A DNA stretch of 64,000 nucleotides from Guillardia theta CCMP2712 (lineage: Eukaryota; Cryptophyceae; Pyrenomonadales; Geminigeraceae). Positions 43,943 through 53,615 of this stretch are shown here, piece after piece. A program made the position numbers and the translations under genes. How positions within the stretch are numbered: the first letter of the stretch is position 1; every line of letters begins with the position of its first letter. Under the pieces are notes generated by a model. The model worked only from the letters and a program-made list of their open reading frames with translations, was not told where the DNA came from and did no database searches. The stretch covers positions 220,392 through 284,391 of the forward strand of contig NW_005434587.1 of assembly GCF_000315625.1 (NCBI RefSeq), in the 5' to 3' direction.

Positions 43943-46455
43943 ATGGCGGCGTGGGGCGGGGAAGGAGGGAGGAGAGGGAGAGGAGCGATGGCAGGAAGTG
44001 CGGTGGCAGCCATCTTGACAGCTGCTCTTATTCTTGTCTGTGTGTCTCTAGCATTTATCAAGTCAGACTCTCTCCTTCAAAAAGTAGATCAGCTGTCTCT
44101 GACCGACCCGATCGACGACGCGCTGGCAACCGGAAGAGAATTCACTGTGCCTGGAGGCTTGAATGATGCTGTTCCGAGATCAAAGAGCGGCATTCAATCA
44201 GCAGAAGCAAAGCTGGCACGTTTCCAGTCGCTCTACGATGACGAGAAGATGTCAGAAGCCGAGCTTGCAGGGCGGCTATCAAGAGCCATCGACGAACACG
44301 AGAAGTGCAGGAGACATTGGCCTCACCTCGAGAGCCTCGAGGCTGCGCAGGAGATCCGTGTTCATGATGCACGGAATAATCTTGAGGTAGCTAATCGAGC
44401 CATGGAACGGGCGAGGAAGGAGCTGCAAGATGCCGAAGGTTTAGTCCTTGCTGCGCGACAGGTTCTATTGCAGACTAAAGGGTTGCAGTGAACTGACATG
44501 GTGTGCAGGAGCATCAGACCTACGAGACTCAGAGGACAGAGTTCCAGGAATTCAAAACTCAGTATGACGCGGAGACGTCGTCCATGAAGTCGAAAGCGAG
44601 ATATGTTCAGCTGTATCAGATGCAAGAATCCAAGGAGGCAAAATCTTACTCCGAGCAAGTCAGGAGGGCAAGGGATCTGACCAGACAGGAAGAACTCTTG
44701 CAGGACTCGAAGAATGATATCCTTAGCAAAGAACACGAGGAGATGCAAGCCCTGCAGAGCAAAGAGCACCCTCCTCCCTTGCACAAACCTACCGTGGAAA
44801 TCTCCCATCTGAAACCGAAGCTGTTGAAGCGGAAGACTCCCTTGTTGTCCAAGGTTCTGCTTGCTCCGTGCTCCACGTACCTCTCATGCTTTTCTCAACA
44901 GATTCGAGCCGGCATTGTTGTTCCGGCCGACGTCTCTGACAGGAGTGAAGATGAACAGCGGGAGGGGAGAATGAAGAAGCTTTCTGCTTTGAAACTCGTC
45001 AGAAAGCTCAGGGAGAAGCAGAGCGTGAGTGTCTCTTGTTGAAAAATGCTTCGTTGACAGTGATTGAGCAGGAATTGTCCAAGAAAGAGATCGATGCCTT
45101 CGCAAACCTCCCACACAACGAAAAGAAAATCGTCAAATTGGACAAGAAAATTGCGTCACTGCGTCGCCAGCAGGGTCTAGACCACAGCAGGATCGTGGTA
45201 GCAAAGGAAAATCTCCGGTCTGCGGAGGAGCACAATTATGGGAGCAAGAAGATCAAACTCTTGAAGGAGAAATTGGTCCTTGCGCGTGTCGATGATAAGA
45301 TCAAGAACATGAAATTGAGGAAAGACGAGAAAGCCAAGGAAAGCCTGGTCAAGCATGAGAGGGATGGTCCCAAGTACTCGAGGCAGTTGACGGAGGTGCA
45401 AAGCAAGCTAAAGGAGCTGGAGGCTGAGCATCCAGACATTCTGAAAGAGCTTGACCAAGCAAGGGAGACTGAGCTGGTCGAATTGAGCAGCGAACATCAG
45501 GCACAACCGAAAAAGGTCTTGGATGAGTTTGCATTTTGTGTTCCTACTGACGAGAGGGTCCTGTGTAGAATGCTCTTCCCGAATACATTCGTCGTGAGTC
45601 CAAGAAAGAATTGAGGAAGAAGATCGAGGCAAACAGAAAGAGGCTGCAGTCTATCAGAGACGAGCTGCTGGCTGTGCAAACCAAGCTAAGGGCTCAGCAG
45701 CAGGAGGTTGGGGTACATGAACAGAAGCTGAGGGATCGCCATCACGAGGTTAAACATTCCACCACGCTGTTGATGAATGGGAACAGTCAAGAGCTCCAGG
45801 TGCGAGAGTTGAACCCGTTAAGCCTCCACCATGACATTCCTGCAGGAGTTGACCAACGTGTACGAAGACAAGCTGAGGGCGCTGCACGAAGAGAGAAAGA
45901 AGGCTGACGGGCTGCTGGCTAAGGCAGAGAGGATGCTCAACGTTGCTCGACTGGACAGTCTGCATGCCTCGAGGACGAAAGCTGCAGCACTGGAGGAGCT
46001 CTCTTACGCCACTGCGAAGCTGAGAAGATATCAGGACCTCCGATCGCACTCGCAGAGATGCCAGGTCGGTCTCCTCCCTCTCTCATCCTCCTCCTCCTCC
46101 TCCTCCTCCTCCTCCTGTTTCCTCCTCCTCCTGTTTCCTCCTCCTCCTGTTTCCTCCTCCTCCTCTTCCCGCCTTCGTCACCGTCCCTGTTCCTCTTACC
46201 CTCTTGCGTTGCCTCGCCCTCGCCCTCGCCCTCGCCCTCCTGAATGCCTCTCGCCTTCCACAGATGGATGCCTGGTCGGAAATCCGCGAGTTGACACATA
46301 GGGCAAGGAGCAACAAGCTGCTTGAGGTAGAGCGTGTAGAGGTGCGAGGCATTTGCTGACGTGGAAGGCTCGACCAGGGGAAGGACTTGTCCAAGATTGA
46401 AGTTCTTCGACAAGTTGTGGATGATGCGAAGACGCAGGAGTTGGCTCAGATATAA
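43943..46455 (+). CDS. type II membrane-anchored long coiled-coil protein
   Basis: The ATG at 43943 is followed by a Gly/Arg-rich cytosolic stub, a membrane helix (AVAAILTAALILVCVSLAFI) and then a long heptad-rich protein. Exons include 44509-44758 (YETQRTEFQEFKTQYDAE), 44902-45026 (SALKLVRKLREKQS), 45071-45510 (EKKIVKLDKKIASLRRQQ), 45570-45799, 45846-46063 (ALHEERKKADGLLAKAERM), 46264-46327 and 46379-46455 ending at TAA. The introns are short, and one holds a CTCCTCCTGTTTC minisatellite. The architecture suggests a tether or lumenal coiled-coil protein. No family is recognised. Confidence 0.7.
46084..46170. repeat. intronic minisatellite, about 18-base CTCCTCCTGTTTC unit
   Basis: Three to four tandem copies of cctcctcctcctgtttcct follow a (TCC)n run inside an intron of the coiled-coil gene. 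Confidence 0.85.
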
Positions 46456-46579
46456 CAAGTTTCTCTGTTGTACTCGTCTCATCTCATGTAAATTTGAATA
46501 ACAAACCGATTGAAACAGCTGAGATCATCATGACTGTCTGTGCTGACACGACCACCAGACTTCACAGCGGCCGCTCCCT

Positions 46580-47823
46580 TCACGCCTCTTCCATATTGAT
46601 TCCTGTCTTCTCGTAGATTCGCTGAGCGCAAGACGCGATAAGGTCCTAAGAGGAGACAAATGTCAGACTCCCCTCAGGGCTCGACGCTGATTTGGTCCTG
46701 GAGGACGAAATTCCTGCTGCCCTCACTCACCGGGGTAGCGGAGACTTTGGAGGAGGAGGAGCGGAAGCGCTTGGAGAGTAGCTGAGTCATCACTGACATC
46801 TCGTTGGAATTTGCTGCAGCAGGTGGTCAGCAGGTGGAAGCGGAAAGAGCGAGCAAACCTTCGCTCTGCTGAAGGAACGAGGTCATGCTTGTCAAGAGCT
46901 GTTCCTGCCTCCTCTGCAAGCCTTCGATCCCCTTCTTCCCTGTAATCTTCTCGATGTTCTCTCTCAACTGCGAGTGCTGCTTCTCGTGCTCCTCTCGGAT
47001 CCGCTTCTCGGCGGAGGAGGAGGAGGAGCACATGTCTTCGTAGCTCCTCTTCAGCCCTCTAACTTCCTCTTGCAGCTGTGAAGCCTTCTGCTCGCTCTCT
47101 TCCTTGTTCCCTTCGAGCAACTTGATCTCAGCTTCCATCGCTTCGATCCTCTGGGTGCCTTGAGCGCAGACGTCAGCTACAACGAGGAGACGTGAGCATG
47201 TCAAACACTCACGAGTTGTAATCTGCTCCTCCATTTCCAAAATCTTCGCTTTGATGGCTTGACCCTCCTCCTCGTTCTGTTCGTCGTGCACTTTCTCTTC
47301 TTGTGCAGAGCATTCACTCTCAAGTTTTTCCTGCGCTCTCCGAAGCTCCTCCTACATCAATCCTCACAAGAAAAACAACACAGTTGGCTATTGCTTACCG
47401 TTGACTTCTGCACTTCCTGGATTTGATTGAACACGCTCTCAATCTCACCCTTTTTCTGATTCAATCGCGACTGATAGTCTTGCAAGACTTCAGAAACTTG
47501 TTCATCGATTGCTTTCTTTGCCGCTGCAAACTGTTCATTCATTTGGATTGCAAGTCTCTCTTTCTCTTCTCTCTTTGAAGAAAGCAGTTCTTCCAGTTTC
47601 TGTTGCAGAGCAGCCGAAACATTCGTTCTCTTCGAATCGTATTTTGAGTTCAAGCTATCCTCTGTGGTGATTCGAAAACTTGTTTGCGGAAAGAAATCGA
47701 GCTTGTTGGGATTCACTGTCTTGCTCCAGTTTCGCATTTTCTGAATGGTCGTCACGTCACCTATGACATCAACTACGAAGCAAACACTATAGACATGTAA
47801 TGTGATGATTCCTCTGAAGTCAT
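46580..47823 (-). CDS. coiled-coil protein, unknown
   Basis: A short first exon from the ATG at 47823 can splice (GTGTTTGC to CATTCAG) to KMRNWSKTVNPNKLDFF; the ATG at 47737 is the alternative start. Exons then encode an extended coiled coil (LQQKLEELLSSKREEKERLA, QKKGEIESVFNQIQEVQ, KILEMEEQITT, IEAMEAEIKLLEGNKEESEQ) ending in SNEMSVMTQLLSKRF and a last exon DLIASCAQRIYEKTGINM with TGA at 46580-46582. It converges on the preceding gene with a gap of only about 125 bases. It could be a cytoskeletal or kinetochore-like protein, but I see no diagnostic motif. Confidence 0.65.
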
Positions 47824-47979
47824 GGCAAGATATGTTTATCACATGAATGGTTTCGGTTGTATACGCCCATAGCAGCAGCAACCAAGGAAAGCTTACTCAT
47901 GAACAGGCAAAGGGAATGGTTCGGGGAGTATTGCGAGGTTGAACGGAAGGGAAGGGGGGGGAGGGGGGGCGTGGGGGTA

Positions 47980-48118
47980 ATCATCATCATCATCATCTCC
48001 ATCATCATCTTCATCATCATCATCATCTCCATCATCATCTTCATCATCTCCATCATCATCTCCATGTCCTTGCCTGTAAGTCGCCATTTATCATCATCAT
48101 CATCATCATCACCATCAC

Positions 48119-48154
<36 letters not shown>

Positions 48155-48182
48155 GTCCTTGCCTGTAAGTCGCCATTTATCG
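47980..48182. repeat. (ATC)n repeat with a duplicated 30-base unit
   Basis: Imperfect ATC repeats contain two identical copies of CATGTCCTTGCCTGTAAGTC plus GCCATTTATC, at about 48062 and 48153. They lie about 91 bases apart, so a larger unit of unique sequence plus ATC run was duplicated in tandem. No gene is affected. Confidence 0.85.
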
Positions 48183-48731
48183 TTGCCATCGTTCGCGTGC
48201 ATCTCCGCAGCGCTACGTCCATTTTGAATCTACACGCCCTTGAACCACATCCCCGCACAGACCCTTGTAATCACGGAGGCCCCTGCGGAGGCCCCGTCCC
48301 CGCTCAGACAGGCCAGGTCAATGTGGGGATGTGGGTACAGCTATTTCGGGTATCCAATTCGGGCGCCATGGGTGGAGCGGAGTATGCACGGATTGTGGAT
48401 GTTGAAGTAGGGGTAAGCCATGTCGACGTTACATGTTATCTTCGTCCTCCTTCCCCACATCTTCTCTCTATGATTCTCTTCATCACTATCATCCCTCTTG
48501 TCCTCCATATCCTCGATCTTCTCGCGGCTCCTCTCCATCTACTGCTGTCATTTTCGTTGTGCTCCCTCCGCTCGTTCTTTTCAAGCTGTTTTTGCTTCTG
48601 AATCGATCTGCCCTCATCAAATTCATCTTGTCACTTGTTGTGAGAGGAACGTCCTTGCTTCCTATCTTTCTATTGTGCCGTTGGACCTCTTTGAACGCTT
48701 TCTTTTCGTGTGTGGTTTTAACGAGGTTTAC
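48183..48731. other. intergenic region or unresolved 5' part of the next gene
   Basis: TACAGCTATT and GTAGGGGTAAG-type sequence around 48335-48420 is followed by pyrimidine-rich DNA. The first exon of the membrane-protein gene that follows must lie here or further left, but I could not identify it. Confidence 0.4.
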
Positions 48732-49735
48732 AGGCTGTCGCCCCAGGAACTGTTTTCCTTCGTAGCAATGGCGAGAGGAGCCGAAAGTTTGGAAGGGCAA
48801 GCGCTCTCATCGTATGTTGTGCAGCTGCTGCATGCGTTGCGCTGCTAGGAGGACTCGGAAAGGTTCCACAGGATGCCCTTTCGATATCCAAGATCTACAC
48901 GAACAAGGGGGAAGCGGCTTCTGCTCTAGCGAACAAGCAAGCGCTTAAGCTAGCGGCTTCTGCCAATTCTCTTAGCTCGACAGCAGCAGGGATCCTTCAG
49001 GTTTCCAAGCGCTGTGCATGCCTGTTGTCTTAATGCAAGTTGACCAGGATGCTCGCATGCATGCCTCGCTCTCAACTGGCTACAGACCCACTGGTGCGCG
49101 GGAAACGGAGGTATGCGTCCTAGCTCCCTCTCCTATCTCTCATCTTAGCTCGCTCTCGCCTTGACATCCTTGCGCGTGACTGTCTTTGTTAGTTGTCAAC
49201 AGCTCCTTCGAAGGCACATAGCAGAGCGCACGCACATGCTTTGAAGGAAGTGGTGAGATTCATGATTTACCTTGAAACTGTACCTGATTGCAGCTATAGA
49301 TGAAGACAATGCATAGTGCACAAATTTTGGCCTCGAATGGCAGCAACACCAGCCAAGAGAAGTCGGTAATCTCTACTGATTTTCCTTGAATGGTGCTTTG
49401 AACAAATATCACAGAAAGTCCTGGGTGCTTCAGGAGACAAAGTTTTTGGAGGGGCAAACAGCACAGTGGCTGGGTTTCTGGGGTTCAAGAAGGATTCAGA
49501 CCCCAACTTTCTGGGAATCCCCTTCCCCATCGTCATGTTCATCTTTGTTTTCTGTGGAGCCATCGCTGCCATTTCTGTGGGATGCTTGATCGCAAGGAAA
49601 ACAGACTTGCTGAAGGTTTTTAACGTTGTATACAACCCCTTGTCCCTTAGAGAGCTGGTGCAGGTCAACAAGGAGGAGGCTGGTGGACCAGCACGACCAG
49701 TTGATGAAGAGCCCGACACGAAAGGATACAAGTGA
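48732..49735 (+). CDS. two-helix membrane protein, unknown (5' end missing)
   Basis: An exon after the acceptor TTTACAG (48731) reads AVAPGTVFLRSNG, then SALIVCCAAAACVALLGGLG, a membrane helix, followed by an Ala/Ser/Lys-rich helix up to 49000. Small exons at 49048-49111 and 49193-49251 and an exon with MHSAQILASNGS lead to the last exon (49415-49735). That exon gives VLGASGDKVFGG, a second helix (PIVMFIFVFCGAIAAISVGC) and a hydrophilic tail ending GYK at the stop. No family is recognised. The start codon was not found. Confidence 0.5.
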
Positions 49736-50129
49736 GCAGACTCATTTGCGCAGTGAGACTGGGACTGATTCCATTTCCTGCAGCTGGCGAAATCAAGAAG
49801 ATTAGGTCTAAAAAAAGCTTGTCACGCCAACTATTGTAGCCTGAGGAGGTTTTTTCATTACCAGCTCCACTGATGGTTTGAGTTCGCTCCATGACGAATT
49901 GGAATGCCGATTGATGAAGATAACGTAGTTACTCTTTTCATTGTAACTAAAACTTTGTAACTAGAAACTTGATGTTTCCTTCTAAGCCATGCTGGTCTTT
50001 GTCGGCTATTTGCGGTCATGTCACAATTCCTTGTGCTCGGCATGGAATTCTTGGCTTTCTTCATTTCTTGCTTGTCGCACCTCAATGGTGTAGTAGTGTA
50101 CAACTCTTCAAACTCATATTGCACTTGAA
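49736..50129. other. intergenic region between convergent genes
   Basis: This is AT-richer 3' sequence of two converging genes. Nothing further is seen. Confidence 0.5.
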
Positions 50130-51041
50130 CTACAACGCTTCATACCCTGAATTCTTGCCTCCCTTCTTCCTGTCCAACAGTCTCCTCAGATTGTGTCTTC
50201 CCTTCTCAACGATCATCACTGCAGTCTCGTTCCCCCTCACGTACATTACATACACGACAGTTCCCAGCAAGGCGGCGAAACCTATCAGGTAGACCAGCAG
50301 CATGGCAGAAGAGGTCTCTTCGCGGTATGGCTGGTCGATCCCCATCATGGAGTTTCCTTCGCACGGAATTTTCAGCTTCACCCATGACAGGTCGCCGTCC
50401 TTGGACGTCTTCAGCGCAGGACCCATCCTCACTTCGAACGCTCCGTCGCCCTGGTGCCATTTCTGACCTTCGCCGTACATGCTGCGCGTTACTCCACCGC
50501 AGTTCTCCAAGGTGTTGCAGTATCTCTGGGCTGAGTCCAGGGAGTGAAAGCTCCGGCACTTGTCCACACACCCGTTGAGGTACTTGCCCTCGATCGGAAC
50601 CGAGTACGAGTAACACACCTTGTCTGATGTCTTGGCATCCGGCTGCAGCTGATGGTTCCTCACCATCCTGTTGATGTCGCTCAACGCGCTCTGCTCCTGC
50701 CGTGACAACCGACTGCTCTGGCAGTTCACCTGCTTGATCCAACTGGTTTCCCCCACTGCCTTGCCGATGGCTGGACCCGCTCGCACTTCGTATAGGCCCA
50801 CCCCAAGGCTGATTGCCTCATGGTCCCCGTAGGCTGACTTCGTGATTCCCCCACAAGAAGGGAGCCTGTTGCAGTGATGCTCGGCCTCCTGCAGCGTCTC
50901 GAAGCTCCTGCAGTCATCAACGCATCCATGGATAAGGACAGAGGCGAAAGGCCCGTCATAGCAGTTCAGCTGCCTCTCGCCGTTGACGACACACAGCCAG
51001 AGACCAAACAGGACGAGGGGCGATGATCTCGCACACGTCAT
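50130..51041 (-). CDS. type I membrane protein with tandem Cys-rich domains
   Basis: A single uninterrupted exon from the ATG at 51041 to the TAG at 50130-50132 gives 303 residues. A signal peptide (SSPLVLFGLWLCVVNGERQ) is followed by two homologous domains. Each runs C-Y...GC-V-D-x-C-R-S-F, then C-N-x-L-x-x-C-G-G-I/V-T, an E-V-R-x-G-P segment and a final S-W-I/V-K...C, so six Cys are spaced alike in both. A C-terminal helix (LLVYLIGFAALLGTVVYVMYV) and a basic cytosolic tail complete it. The CGG(I/V)T pattern recalls PAN/apple-like or C-type-lectin-like extracellular modules, but I cannot assign a named family. It probably displays a ligand-binding ectodomain. The lack of introns is unusual here. 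Confidence 0.75.
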   Translation of the reverse strand: MTCARSSPLVLFGLWLCVVNGERQLNCYDGPFASVLIHGCVDDCRSFETLQEAEHHCNRLPSCGGITKSAYGDHEAISLGVGLYEVRAGPAIGKAVGETSWIKQVNCQSSRLSRQEQSALSDINRMVRNHQLQPDAKTSDKVCYSYSVPIEGKYLNGCVDKCRSFHSLDSAQRYCNTLENCGGVTRSMYGEGQKWHQGDGAFEVRMGPALKTSKDGDLSWVKLKIPCEGNSMMGIDQPYREETSSAMLLVYLIGFAALLGTVVYVMYVRGNETAVMIVEKGRHNLRRLLDRKKGGKNSGYEAL

Positions 51042-51250
51042 TGAGGAACGCAACTTCTCCCCACTCCCTCTCCTCTCCTCTCCCCTTCCTTTCCTCGCCT
51101 CTGCCGTGACGTGGCTGTCCGGCATGTTGTGCCCTCCCTTACTACCCCCACCAACCTTTTCTATAAAGTGCACTACCCCACCCTTGAAAATGATCGAAAT
51201 TTGTCCGTCCAAGTACCCCAACAAATGGAGAAAAGAATGACCCCACCCTG
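51042..51250 (-). promoter_or_regulatory. upstream region with GGGGTA/GGGTGGGG boxes and a TTTATA element
   Basis: On the sense strand this holds GGGTGGGGTC, TTGGGGTACTT, AGGGTGGGGTAG and GGTGGGGGTAG boxes and one CTTTATAG sequence between the last two, 100-200 bases before the ATG at 51041. A promoter is inferred from position and from box recurrence. Confidence 0.45.
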
Positions 51251-51873
51251 GGTCCTTGCGCGAAGCGCCTCACAGCGCGTTGCGATTGCTCTTGTCATAG
51301 ACAAGGTAATCCAAGACGACGATGAAGATGATGAAGAGAAGAAGAAGCAACCAAGTCTGAGAAGACCATATGATCATCTTCCTTACAAGACAACTCTGAT
51401 AGAGATTACACTAGGTGCAGCTCACCTCTGAACCAAGTCTGTCCTTGTGCAGTATACACTTCGCCGGATCCAAGAATCGCACCCCAGAAGGTGACGACAT
51501 GTATCAAGGTAATCATCTCCGTGATTGAACGGATGGCTGTCAACTCTTCTTTATGTTTTGTCCTAGGTGAACGCAACGTTGATCTTTTTCTTGTAATGTG
51601 AATGACTGAGTTTCTATGATCAGGTGCGAATCGTGCTTGCGTGTTGAAAGTTACGTGTCACGCATCTGAAGGCATGCCTTACTCTCCAGCAGTGAGAATA
51701 GAATGCAAATAAAATTTCTTTGTACAATGTCATCTTAGGAATATTTGCAGGGTTTTCCACTTTGTCATCGACTATTTACATGTAAATCCAAGAACAAGCT
51801 CGAGTTCCTCATTCGAGCGGATCATCCAGAATTTTTCGCTGTTTCTGATCGTATTCAAGTCATGTTCCAACAT
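51251..51873. other. intergenic, nothing recognised
   Basis: There is a short acidic/Lys frame near 51310-51350 but no splice-supported exon. The remainder is AT-rich. Confidence 0.45.
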
Positions 51874-52415
51874 TCACCACAAGGATGAAGCAACAACAAC
51901 CTGCAGTATCTTCTCGTTTTCGCTCTTGTGCTTCTTTTGACCGCCTCCGTCGCGTTTTACATGCCCCCTGCCGACTCGAAGAATCGGTTCAGTCCTAGGT
52001 GTATCAGTCGCAAGCTCGGCCGGACTCTTGGCCCAAAAAGCAGCTGAGAGGTCTGACGTGCGATCCTTCTTACCATACCTGCGCATGAGTTACCTCATAG
52101 CGAGCGCAGTCTTGTTGCAAGGGACAAACTGCACCAATCGGAAGCTGGTCGATTGTTGTCGTTGCTGTTGTGAAGTATAGCTCCAAGAAATCGACCTTCG
52201 TCGATCTTGGAGAACTTTTGAAAAGGTTGGCATGAATCTGGATGGTACAGCGTGTCTTCGATTCCATCGGTGACTGCTAGTTTCGCTCCCGAAGCATTCT
52301 GTAACCACCAGCTGAAAACGTCAAGAACGTTGGGTGATTCGAAATCGTCGCAGGAGTCTGGATGAAGAATCTGCAGCTTCCTGTTGGTGGTGCAGAAGAC
52401 CTGCGGGTCGAACAT
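51874..52415 (-). CDS. unknown small protein, splice pattern unsettled
   Basis: The ATG at 52415 (MFDPQVFCTTNRKLQILHP) opens a frame to 52095 with DFESPNVLDVFSWWLQNAS. A second frame on the same strand (KVDFLELYFTTATTTIDQL) overlaps it. A downstream frame (KKDRTSDLSAAFWAKSPAEL) ends at 51874. One or two small introns between 52280 and 52080 must join them. A GC-rich block lies directly upstream and separates this gene from the divergent gene at 53616. No family is recognised. Confidence 0.4.
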
Positions 52416-52439
52416 CAGGACAGCTGCTGCATCGTTGAG

Positions 52440-53540
52440 AGCCTGAGCCGGCGATCACGGTTGAACGCCGCGGCTTACTGCGGCCGCCACTCACCTCCAT
52501 TGCCCCGGAGCGGCGCGGCCGTTACGGTTTTGACCACTTTGAATAGGTGCTAGAGCCTTCCTAGGACCTTTGGCTGAGACGGTGTCTCTAGGGCCTCCCC
52601 TAAACTTGAAACCGTCCGAGCCTGAGGCTCGGACGGCCGCCGCCGGCCGGGCGCCCCCGGCGGCCCTCACTGGCCGCGTGCCCCGGCCCCCGCCGGACGC
52701 CTTGCTTAAACTTCAAAGTGCCACGCCGGACATCGGAATCAGTGTGGCACGAGAACTCTGTGACTGAGGGGGCTCAGGCTGCGGCCGCGGCAAACTTGCA
52801 AGTTGCTTGTCCTCCCAGCCGTCGGACTCCGGGAGCCCACTGTTCGGAAACTCAGAACTTGTCGGAAGTGAACTGGGCCCGGTCCGAAACTTAGTCATGA
52901 CTGTGACGTCCGGGAGTCGATCATGCGGCGGCATGGAATGCGGCACTACTGATGATCCGATCCGCGGCGGCCCGGCCCGCCGGGCCGCGGCGGCGCCGCC
53001 GCGATCGGACCGTCACCGGGCCTACGGCCGTACCCGGTGACCCCCGGGCCCGGTTCGGTCCCGGCCGTGACAGTGACGGCAAGTTCTCAAGTTCCAAGTG
53101 ACTTCAATCGGCGGAACCGCCGCGGCCGGTCAGCCTGCCAACCTGGCCGCAGGGCCCGGGTGACCCGACGGTGACCACTGGAGCCTCTCGCCGCAGTGAG
53201 CCGCGAGCCGCAGGGCCCCCGGCGGGCCGCCCCCGCGCGCCCGGCCCCCGGCCCGCGGACTCTCGGAAGACTCGGCGCCGAGGGCCGCGGCCGGAGCCCG
53301 GAGCCCCGGGACCGCCAGTGCGGGCCGGGCCGCCGGGGCCACCTCAGGCCCAGCCTGGCAGGGCGGCCGGCCGGCTGTGTCAGGCGCCTGACAGTGAGTC
53401 GCTCGGACTCTCAAAGTTAAGGTACTCTCAGTGCGGCTCCGAGGCTCAGTACCGTGGCCCTAGTCACCCGGCGGGTACGGTTTGTTTACTCAAAGTTAAG
53501 TTAAAACGGTAGTGAGCACAGTGACACCAGGGGGTTCTAA
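52440..53540. repeat. 1.1-kb GC-rich block between divergent genes
   Basis: This is the largest such block in the window. Runs of GGCCGCCGCCGGCCGGGC type, many inverted repeats, and repeated short units (GTGACT, CTCAGA, CGGGCCCGG) run from 52440 to 53480. It ends with GTTTACTCAAAGTTAAGTTA at 53484, shared with 35359 and, inverted, 2347. The long frames it contains are composition artefacts (Pro/Arg/Gly/Ala only) with no splice support. Confidence 0.6.
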
Positions 53541-53615
53541 TCGGAATGAAGGCCATGAGGGGTGGGGGGGTCATAATAGCAAGGCCAGGGTTTGTGGCAG
53601 CGGCGCGGGCCGATC

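Noticed and set aside
53130-53512. Several 90-110-residue Pro/Arg/Gly/Ala frames on both strands
   Set aside because: High GC removes stop codons in all frames. There are no splice signals and no domain, and the block matches other non-coding GC-rich blocks.
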